NCBI RefSeq assembly: GCF_007655005.1
Contig: NZ_SZVW01000003.1
Coordinates: forward strand, 248,001 to 312,000
Length of the DNA stretch: 64,000 nucleotides
Origin: Streptomyces tibetensis
GTDB lineage: Bacteria; Actinomycetota; Actinomycetes; Streptomycetales; Streptomycetaceae
Direction of reading: 5' to 3'
In this document: positions 51,375 through 57,861 of the stretch, piece after piece
Position numbering within the stretch: position 1 is the first letter of the stretch
How the letters are laid out: every line of letters starts with the position of its first letter
Notes under the pieces: generated by a model
What the model was told of the DNA's origin: nothing
The model's input: the letters and a program-made list of their open reading frames with translations, nothing else
Databases searched by the model: none
Position numbers and translations under genes: made by a program

Positions 51375-51935
51375 TCAGCCCGCGGCCTCCTTGCGGCGCG
51401 CGCGATATGCGGCCACGTGCAGGCGGTTTCCGCAGGTGCGGCTGTCGCAGTAGCGCCGCGAGCGGTTGCGGGACAGGTCGACGAAGGCGCGCCGGCAGTC
51501 GGGCGCCTCACAGCGCCGCAGCCGCTCCTGCTCCCCGGCGACCACGAAGAACGCCAGCGCCATCCCGCAGTCGGCGGCCAGGTGATCGGCGACGGAGGCA
51601 CCGGGGGCGAAGTAGTGCACATGCCAGTCGTAGCCGTCGTGGTCCGTGAGCCGGGGGGTGGTGCCGGCGGCCGCGACGAGGTCGTTGATCTGCCCGGCGG
51701 CGGTCCGGGCGTCGGGGGCGGCGAAGACGGCGGCGAAGCGTGCGCGGATCTTGCGCACGGCGGAGAGGTCGAAGTCCGAGAGCACCCCGACATCGCTGAT
51801 CTCGTGGTTGTGCACGAAGTCCGTGAGGGTCGCCACGTCCGGCAGCCCGTCCGCCGCCGTGTCGTCCTCCGGTGCGGTGTTCACCAGATCGACCACGGTG
51901 TCGAGGGCGCACCGGGTGTCGTGGGTGATCAGCAC
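51375..51935 (-). CDS. CGNR zinc-finger / ABATE domain regulator
   Basis: The 186-residue protein has an N-terminal ABATE stress-response-type domain (LDTVVDLVNTAPEDD onward) and a C-terminal CGNR zinc finger: RRCEAPDCRRAFVDLSRNRS, then YCDSRTCGNRLHVAAYRARR, with the four cysteines present. Such proteins are thought to be DNA-binding regulators of stress responses. GGGAG lies 6 bases before the GTG at 51935. No target is evident nearby. Confidence 0.88.
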   Translation of the reverse strand: MLITHDTRCALDTVVDLVNTAPEDDTAADGLPDVATLTDFVHNHEISDVGVLSDFDLSAVRKIRARFAAVFAAPDARTAAGQINDLVAAAGTTPRLTDHDGYDWHVHYFAPGASVADHLAADCGMALAFFVVAGEQERLRRCEAPDCRRAFVDLSRNRSRRYCDSRTCGNRLHVAAYRARRKEAAG

Positions 51936-52265
51936 GATTCGCTCCCTGGCCTGAGGGTCGGGCGGGCGCCCGCCGATGCTGGCCGATGGTAACGGCTCCG
52001 CCACCGCCGGACCCTCCAGATGCCCGCACATGGCTTCGAATACAACGCCGCAGGGCCCACGGAGGTTCCCGAGGGCCGCAGGGCCCGCGGGGTTCCCGAG
52101 CGGTCGGCAGCGGATGTGAGCGAGCGGGGGAGGGGAGCGCACGCGAACCGGCGCCGGACCGCGTGAGCCGCGGTATCGGCGCCGGTGTCATCCCGTATGC
52201 GGTGGTCCGAGCCCGAGCCGTCTCCCCGAGTGGACGGCGCCGGGCGGCTTTGTGGGGGCCTCGCC
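51936..52265. other. 330-base spacer between CGNR gene and ssgB
   Basis: No gene is supported. The stretch holds a long GC-rich hairpin (52148-52185) and GGTTCCCGAG-type short direct repeats near 52060 and 52095. Confidence 0.6.
52148..52185 (-). terminator. Long hairpin downstream of ssgB
   Basis: CCGGCGCCG (52148-52156) pairs with CGGCGCCGG (52177-52185), and inside it ACCGCG pairs with CGCGGT around a 5-nt loop. It lies 80 bases past the ssgB stop. Confidence 0.6.
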
Positions 52266-52679
52266 CTAGCTTTCCGCCAGGATGTGCGAGAGCTCCTGGT
52301 CGAGGTCGAAGTGCCGGTGTTCCGTGCCGGGCGGCACGGCGGCGTCGGTCCGCTTCAGGAAGGACTCCAGGGCCCGTGCCGGGGCCTCCAGCAGGGCCTC
52401 GCCCTCCGGCGAGCTCAGGGCGATGCACACGACGCCCTGGCCGTGACTGCGCGACGGCCAGACGCGGACGTCGCCGGTGCCCGTAGGGCGGTGAAGTCCC
52501 TCGGCGAGGAGGTCGCGGGCGAACACCCACTCGACGGTTTCCTCGGCTCCGGTGTGGAAGGTGGCGTGCACGGCGTAGGGGTCGGCCGTGTCGTACCGCA
52601 GGCCTGCGGGGACAGGCAGGGAGGACTCGCTCGACACAACGAGGCGCAGGTGCAGCTCGCAGCTGACCGTGGTGTTCAT
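52266..52679 (-). CDS. ssgB: Sporulation-specific cell division protein SsgB
   Basis: SsgB brings FtsZ to future septum sites at the start of sporulation septation in aerial hyphae. The 137-residue protein begins MNTTVSCELHLRLVVSSES and ends FDLDQELSHILAES, which matches the highly conserved SsgB of S. coelicolor from memory almost without change. DPYAVHATFHTGAEETVEWV and DVRVWPSRS are typical of the SsgA-like family. No strong ribosome site is seen before the ATG. Upstream on the minus strand, GTTTAC (52764-52759) may belong to a stress-type sigma promoter, a weak guess. Confidence 0.96.
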   Translation of the reverse strand: MNTTVSCELHLRLVVSSESSLPVPAGLRYDTADPYAVHATFHTGAEETVEWVFARDLLAEGLHRPTGTGDVRVWPSRSHGQGVVCIALSSPEGEALLEAPARALESFLKRTDAAVPPGTEHRHFDLDQELSHILAES

Positions 52680-52870
52680 AAGCGCCAGGGCCTTTCGCTC
52701 AGTGTGCGCTCGGGGATTCGCACGTCGGCGAAATCGACATGCCACCTACGGTGCCGTTGTAAACCCCTCTGAGTGTTTTGCGTGCCTTTACGTAACTCTT
52801 CCGGCCGAGGGATCGTTCGCGTCGTGCGTCCATTCCGGTGACTGGTTTCGCTCGGGTAGTGTTCGGCCGT

Positions 52871-53326
52871 ATGAATACGGGGAGTGACGAGCCGGGCGAG
52901 GTGGCCGTGGCATCGGACGGGACGGGGCCGGGCGGGCACGGCGAGCAGGACCGCGGGCTCGGCTCGCGAGCGCCGGAATTCATCAAGGCGCGCCGGGCGC
53001 TGCACGTGAGCTGGCAGGTCGGTGTTTTCATCATCGGGCTCGCGGTCGTGGTGGCCGGCATCATCATGCTGCCGCTTCCCGGACCGGGCTGGGTCGTGAT
53101 CTTCGGCGGCATGGCGATCTGGGCGACGGAGTTCGTCTGGGCCCAGCTGGTGCTCCGCTGGACCAAGCGGAAAGTCACCGAGGCGGCCCAGCGTGCCCTC
53201 GACCCCGAGGTGCGGCGCCGCAACATCATCCTGACATCGGTCGGGCTGGTGATCGTGGGCGTCCTGGTCGGTGTCTACCTGTGGAAGTTCGGCATCGTCA
53301 TGCCGTGGAAGATCAAGGACCAGTGA
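52871..53326 (+). CDS. PGPGW/TIGR02611 family membrane protein
   Basis: The 151-residue protein has an N-terminal polar part of about 45 residues, then a membrane helix (VGVFIIGLAVVVAGIIML), the signature LPGPGWVVIFGGMAIWATEF, a linker, and a last helix (IILTSVGLVIVGVLVGVYL). TIGR02611 proteins are found in actinobacteria; their role is not known. A TAGTGT box (52857-52862) lies 8 bases before the ATG and no Shine-Dalgarno is seen. It is divergent from ssgB and lies before tRNA-Val. Confidence 0.87.
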   Translation: MNTGSDEPGEVAVASDGTGPGGHGEQDRGLGSRAPEFIKARRALHVSWQVGVFIIGLAVVVAGIIMLPLPGPGWVVIFGGMAIWATEFVWAQLVLRWTKRKVTEAAQRALDPEVRRRNIILTSVGLVIVGVLVGVYLWKFGIVMPWKIKDQ

Positions 53327-53372
53327 GCGTCACAGGCACCCCCTGACATGGGGTAATGTTCTTCCTGCGCCC

Positions 53373-53444
53373 GGGCGATTAGCTCAGTGGGAGAGCGCTT
53401 CGTTCACACCGAAGAGGTCACTGGTTCGAACCCAGTATCGCCCA
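53373..53444 (+). tRNA. tRNA-Val(CAC)
   Basis: GGGCGAT/ATCGCCC acceptor, anticodon loop TTCACAC between CTTCG and CGAAG, T loop TTCGAAC; CCA is not encoded. It is isolated and followed by a strong terminator. Confidence 0.94.
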
Positions 53445-53451
53445 CCCGGAC

Positions 53452-53487
53452 CGGCAGCCCACCTGTGATCACGCAGGTGGGCTGCCG
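53452..53487 (+). terminator. tRNA-Val(CAC) terminator
   Basis: CGGCAGCCCACCTG and CAGGTGGGCTGCCG form a perfect 14-bp stem with an 8-nt loop, 7 bases after the tRNA. Confidence 0.85.
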
Positions 53488-53842
53488 TCGTCGTATCTGC
53501 CGGAGCATCGTCGGGCCTCCTGGCGCGGGCGGGAGGCCGTAGTCGCGAGAGCGCTGACGAAAGGCTTGCGCGAGGCGGGCAGCGCCGTCCGGCGGTGTGG
53601 CCGGAACACCGCCCCCGCCGATCGGGCGCATGGCCGGAAAGGGCCCCCGTCCCGCACCCTCCGTCCGAGGAGCCCGACGTCGCTTTTCGGTCGCGCCCGA
53701 ACGCGGCCCGGCTCGCCCCTCTGCGTTCGGCGCCTCGGCCACATCGTCGTCACCAGCGAGGTAGCCCGACCCGGCCCACGGCCCCGCCTCCGGGGCCCGG
53801 CCCGTCACCCACCGCCTCGGTAAGAAATTCTTGTCCGAATCA
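53488..53842. other. 355-base spacer, no supported gene
   Basis: Open frames on both strands here have no ribosome sites and irregular codon use; one minus-strand frame runs into the tRNA and is an artefact. No repeat or further structure was noted. Confidence 0.55.
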
Positions 53843-53902
53843 TTGACGCACTCTCAGCCCCTCCGTACCTTGTGCCAGCAAGCGCTTACTTGAAACGATT
53901 CA
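53843..53902 (+). promoter_or_regulatory. Sugar-transporter promoter with two LacI-type operators
   Basis: TTGACG (53843-53848) and TACCTT (53866-53871) are 17 bases apart. Downstream lie two dyads with a central CG of LacI type: AAGCGCTT (53880-53887) and TGAA-ACGA-TTCA (53891-53902). A repressor there would block transcription until the sugar is present. No LacI gene lies in the window. Confidence 0.65.
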
Positions 53903-53935
53903 TGCGAGCGGGACGACGTGCGGGGAGGTCCAACC

Positions 53936-55225
53936 GTGGTGAACGGCAGGAATGTTGAGAGACGTACGATCCTGAAGGCGGCCGGAGCCACGGCAGCCAC
54001 GCTGGGGCTGGCCGCCACGACCGGCTGCGGTGGTGACGGAGGGACCTCCGCGGACGGGACGGTGACGATCCGTTACGCGTGGTGGGGTGCGGAGGACCGC
54101 GCCGAGCGAATCAACAAGACGATCGCGCTCTTCGAGAAGAAGTACCCGAAGATCAAGGTGAAAACGGACTTCCAGCCTTATCTCGACTTCTGGAAGAAGT
54201 TCAACACCCAGGCCTCCGGCGGCAATCCGCCGGACGTGTTCCAGAATGCGATCGGCTTCCTCCGGAAATACGACGCGAAGAACGTGCTGCTCGATCTGAG
54301 CGAGCAGGCCAAGGCCGGCAACCTCCGGATGGACGGATTCCGCGCGGGCCTCGAGAAGTTCGGCGAGGTCGACGGCAAGCTGCTCGGCGTTCCGGTCGGT
54401 TCGAACTCCATGGCCCTGGTCATCGACAAGCCCGTCTACACGCGAGCCGGGGTGAAGCCGGAGCAGGGCTGGACCTGGGACGACTACCACGCGGCGATGA
54501 AGACGATCCGTGACAAGACGGGGCGTGCCGGTGACACCGGCCCATACAACATCATGTACCTCTACGACCTCTACCTGCGCCAGAACGGCAAGGCGTTCTT
54601 CACCGAGGACGCGCTCGGCTTCACCGAGGCGGATCTGACGGACTGGTGGACGAAGGCCGAGGAAGGCGTCGAGGACGGCAGCTACGCCAACCAGAAGAAG
54701 GTCGCCCAGATCAAGCCCAAGTCGGCGGTCGCCGGGGAGATCTCCGGCGGTGAGTTCACCTGGGACAACTTCACCGTCCGCTACACCTCCGAGGGCAAGA
54801 GCGAGTACGGCCTGGCCCCCATCCCGACCACGGACGGCAAGAAGACCGGCCAGTACCTCGGCTCCCTCATGCTGAGCGCCTCCAAGCGCACCCAGCACCC
54901 CAAGGAAGTCGCCCAGTTCATCGACTTCATGGTGCACGACCCCGAGGTCGCCAAGATCATGGGCTACGACCGTGGCGTGCCCGCGACGCAAGCGCAGTAC
55001 GACGCGTACAAGCCGACCGACGAGGTCAACAAGGCGATCGCCGCCTACGAGGAGTCCCTCGTCAAGGCGGGCGTCCTGGAGCCCATCACCCCGCACCCGA
55101 ACGGCGCGGACGTCTGTGAGGCCGCCTTCCTGCGCATCGGCGAGGAACTCGGCCTGGGCAAGCGTTCGGTGGCCGAGGCCGTCAAGCAGTTCTTCACCGA
55201 GTCGAAGACGGCTCTCAGCACCTGA
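53936..55225 (+). CDS. Sugar ABC transporter, substrate-binding lipoprotein
   Basis: The 429-residue protein catches oligosaccharides outside the membrane. Its signal has a twin-arginine motif (VERRTILKAAGATAATLGLA) and ends in a lipobox, ATTGC, so it is probably a Tat-exported lipoprotein. The rest is a family 1 extracellular solute-binding protein: TIRYAWWGAEDRAERINKTI, QASGGNPPDVFQN, DGKLLGVPVGSNSMAL, GWTWDDYHAAM. The GTG at 53936 is 7 bases after GGGGAGG. Two permease genes follow in an overlapping array. The ATPase is not encoded here, so a shared MsiK-type ATPase is likely. Confidence 0.93.
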   Translation: MVNGRNVERRTILKAAGATAATLGLAATTGCGGDGGTSADGTVTIRYAWWGAEDRAERINKTIALFEKKYPKIKVKTDFQPYLDFWKKFNTQASGGNPPDVFQNAIGFLRKYDAKNVLLDLSEQAKAGNLRMDGFRAGLEKFGEVDGKLLGVPVGSNSMALVIDKPVYTRAGVKPEQGWTWDDYHAAMKTIRDKTGRAGDTGPYNIMYLYDLYLRQNGKAFFTEDALGFTEADLTDWWTKAEEGVEDGSYANQKKVAQIKPKSAVAGEISGGEFTWDNFTVRYTSEGKSEYGLAPIPTTDGKKTGQYLGSLMLSASKRTQHPKEVAQFIDFMVHDPEVAKIMGYDRGVPATQAQYDAYKPTDEVNKAIAAYEESLVKAGVLEPITPHPNGADVCEAAFLRIGEELGLGKRSVAEAVKQFFTESKTALST

Positions 55226-56226
55226 TGGGAACCACCGTGACACACGCCCCTGCGATGGAGGGCCTGTCCCAGGACTCCGAGCCGCGGCACGGTCCGGTGA
55301 AGCCCGAGCGCCCCGCCGCCCTCAAGCGGCGGCGGCGCCGGGAGAACCTGGCCGGCTATCTCTTCATGTCCCCGTGGATCGCCGGGTTCCTGCTGCTCAC
55401 CGCGGGCCCGATGATCGCCTCGCTCTACTACGCCTTCACCGACTACAACCTCTTCGACGCCCCCAAGTGGATCGGTCTCGACAACTTCTCGGAGATGTTC
55501 GGCGATCCGCGATGGCGCCACTCGGTGCAGGTGACGCTCTGGTACGTCGCCGTGGGCACGCCGCTCAAGCTGATCGCCGCCCTCGGCGTGGCGCTGCTGC
55601 TCGCCCAGAGCCGGCGCGGGCAGGCCTTCTACCGGGCCGCCTTCTACGCGCCGTCGCTCATCGGTGCGAGCGTCTCCGTCGCGATCGTCTGGAAGGCGAT
55701 CTTCTCGGACGACGCGATCGTCGACCGTACGCAAAAGCTCTTCGGTATCGACGTCGGCGGCTGGACCGGCGACCCGGACATGATCATCTACAGCCTGGTG
55801 GCGCTCACCGTCTGGCAGTTCGGTGCCCCCATGGTCATCTTCCTGGCCGGTCTCAAGCAGGTCCCGCGCGAGCTCTACGAGGCGGCCGAGGTCGACGGGG
55901 CCGGCAAGCTGCGGCGGTTCTGGAACATCACGCTGCCGATGATCTCCCCGGTCCTCTTCTTCAACGTCCTGCTGGAGACGATCCACTCCTTCCAGATCTT
56001 CAGCTCGGCGTACATCGTCGGCGGCGGTGCCGGTGGCAACGCCTGCGGACCGGCCGACGGGTCGATGGTCTACACCTGCTACCTCTACGTCCAGGGCTTC
56101 GAGAACAGCCGCATGGGTCTGGCCTCCGCGATGGCCTGGCTCCTGCTGATCGCGGTCGCCCTGGTGACGGCGGTGCTGTTCTGGTCCCAGAAACGCTGGG
56201 TGCACTACGAGGAGGGCGCCCGATGA
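55225..56226 (+). CDS. Sugar ABC transporter permease, MalF type
   Basis: The 333-residue membrane protein has about six helices and a basic N-terminal cytosolic head of about 40 residues. The EAA loop reads LYEAAEVDGAGKLRRFWNIT, typical for the carbohydrate uptake transporter-1 family. It starts on the TGATG shared with the binding-protein stop and overlaps the next permease by ATGA. It forms one half of the channel for an oligosaccharide. Confidence 0.93.
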   Translation: MGTTVTHAPAMEGLSQDSEPRHGPVKPERPAALKRRRRRENLAGYLFMSPWIAGFLLLTAGPMIASLYYAFTDYNLFDAPKWIGLDNFSEMFGDPRWRHSVQVTLWYVAVGTPLKLIAALGVALLLAQSRRGQAFYRAAFYAPSLIGASVSVAIVWKAIFSDDAIVDRTQKLFGIDVGGWTGDPDMIIYSLVALTVWQFGAPMVIFLAGLKQVPRELYEAAEVDGAGKLRRFWNITLPMISPVLFFNVLLETIHSFQIFSSAYIVGGGAGGNACGPADGSMVYTCYLYVQGFENSRMGLASAMAWLLLIAVALVTAVLFWSQKRWVHYEEGAR

Positions 56227-57110
56227 GCGCGCAGGCCACCACCGACGTCAAGTCGTCCGGCTCGGGGGCGCTCCGGCACAAGCTGCCCGGCTCCCTCGCC
56301 TGGCACCTCGGGTCCCTGCTGGTCCTCGCCGTGATCCTGTACCCGGTGGTCTGGGTCGTCGGCGGGTCCTTCAAGAAGAGCGAGGACATCGTCGGCAGCC
56401 TGGACCTTCTGCCGAGCGACCCCGTCGTCGCCAACTACAAGAGCCTGGCCGACGGCATCGCCGACATCTCCGTCTCCACGTTCTTCTACAACTCGCTCTT
56501 CCTCGCGGTCGGTTCCGTCATCGGCATCCTGGTGTCCTGCTCGCTGACGGCGTACGCCTTCTCCAGGATCCGGTTCGCAGGCCGCAATCTGCTGTTCACG
56601 CTGATGATCGGCACGCTCCTGCTGCCGTACCACGTGCTGCTGATCCCGCAGTACGTGCTGTTCCGCAACATGGAGCTGATCAACACCTACACGCCGCTGC
56701 TGCTCGGGAAGTACCTGGCCACCGAGGCGTTCTTCGTCTTCCTGATGGTGCAGTTCATGCGCAACATGCCCAAGGAGCTGGACGAGGCGGCCCGGCTCGA
56801 CGGCTGCGGGCACTTCCGGATCTACTGGTCGATCGTGCTGCCGCTGAGCCGGCCGGCCCTGATCACCAGTGCGATCTTCACGTTCATCAACTCCTGGAAC
56901 GACTTCATGGGCCCGCTGATCTACCTCAACGAGCCCGACAAGTACACGGTCTCGCTCGGTCTGAAGATGTTCGTCGACCAGGAGGGACTGGCCAACTACG
57001 GCGGCATGATCGCCATGTCACTGGTCGCGCTGCTGCCGGTGCTCGCCTTCTTCCTGGCCTTCCAGCGCTATCTGATCGACGGTATGGCCACGTCGGGTCT
57101 GAAGGGCTGA
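56223..57110 (+). CDS. Sugar ABC transporter permease, MalG type
   Basis: The 295-residue membrane protein has six helices and the EAA loop LDEAARLDGCGHFRIYWSIV. The segment FTFINSWNDFMGPLIYLNEP is typical of MalG-like partners. It is the second channel half. The stop lies 7 bases before the YesL-like gene, which suggests one operon. Confidence 0.93.
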   Translation: MSAQATTDVKSSGSGALRHKLPGSLAWHLGSLLVLAVILYPVVWVVGGSFKKSEDIVGSLDLLPSDPVVANYKSLADGIADISVSTFFYNSLFLAVGSVIGILVSCSLTAYAFSRIRFAGRNLLFTLMIGTLLLPYHVLLIPQYVLFRNMELINTYTPLLLGKYLATEAFFVFLMVQFMRNMPKELDEAARLDGCGHFRIYWSIVLPLSRPALITSAIFTFINSWNDFMGPLIYLNEPDKYTVSLGLKMFVDQEGLANYGGMIAMSLVALLPVLAFFLAFQRYLIDGMATSGLKG

Positions 57111-57117
57111 GGCGGGC

Positions 57118-57747
57118 ATGACCGGGAGACGGGTGAAGGCACGCGGGGAGTCGGCACTGGCCATGGGGGCGTCCCCTGCTCGAGCGGAGTCGAGAGCTTG
57201 GGGAAGGTTCGCGGTGTTCGCCGAGTGCCTGCTGACCGGTGTGTGGATCGCGGTGGCCTCTCTGGGAGTGGTCACCTACCCCGCCGCGTTCGCGGCCGGG
57301 GCGCGGCACCTGCGGCGCTGTACCGCCCATGAGGGCGGTGGCCGCCGGGAGTTCGTCGCCGACTTCCGCACCGCCCTGCGCGGCGGGTGGCTCGCCGGGC
57401 TCGCCGGGTGGGCGGCGGTGGCCGCGGTCTGGGTGGACGTGCAGGCGGCCAGGGCGGGGATTCCCGGCGGGCCGCTCGTCGGGGCCCTCGGTGTCGTGGC
57501 GCTGATCGGGCTCGTCGTGGCGGGGCTGCGTGCGGCGGCGGTCTGGGAGCCGGGCGCACGCTGGCGGACGCTCCTCGCGCACGCCGGGCGCCGTACGGTG
57601 CTCGACCCGGCCGGGTCCTTCCTGATCGTCGGCGGGCTGGCCGTGGTGGCCGTGTCCGCCTGGTTCGCCGCGCCCCTGGCGCTCCCCGTCCTCGGGGCCG
57701 TGGCGGCGGCGGCCGTCGCCGTGGAGGAGCGGTACCGGCACCGCTGA
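57118..57747 (+). CDS. YesL/DUF624-like membrane protein
   Basis: The 209-residue protein has five or six hydrophobic segments; the first part (FAVFAECLLTGVWIAVASLG, then VVTYPAAFAAGARHLRR) fits the YesL/DUF624 family. In Bacillus subtilis yesL stands in the rhamnogalacturonan gene cluster next to a sugar ABC transporter, which matches this setting. Its exact role is unknown. The N-terminus is odd: codons 19-30 (ASPARAESRAWG) are encoded by a dispersed type B repeat, so the native head may have been changed by it. Confidence 0.8.
   Translation: MTGRRVKARGESALAMGASPARAESRAWGRFAVFAECLLTGVWIAVASLGVVTYPAAFAAGARHLRRCTAHEGGGRREFVADFRTALRGGWLAGLAGWAAVAAVWVDVQAARAGIPGGPLVGALGVVALIGLVVAGLRAAAVWEPGARWRTLLAHAGRRTVLDPAGSFLIVGGLAVVAVSAWFAAPLALPVLGAVAAAAVAVEERYRHR
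57173..57207 (+). repeat. Dispersed repeat, type B, inside a coding region
   Basis: CCCCTGCTCGAGCGGAGTCG followed by AGAGCTTGGGGAAGG, related to the copy at 12155-12187. Here it lies in frame within the YesL-like gene. Confidence 0.7.
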
Positions 57748-57861
57748 ACGGCGGTGCCCCCCATGTTCCAGGTCGGCGCCTCGGCGCCGCACCTCACTCT
57801 GTCATGCCCCTGACCACGTACGCGTTCGCTTCCCGCACGGACAAGGAAAGGCAGCATCGCC

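Noticed and set aside
53404..53808. Minus-strand ORF ending in GDTGFEPVTSSV
   Set aside because: The ending is the reverse translation of a tRNA gene, a common artefact.
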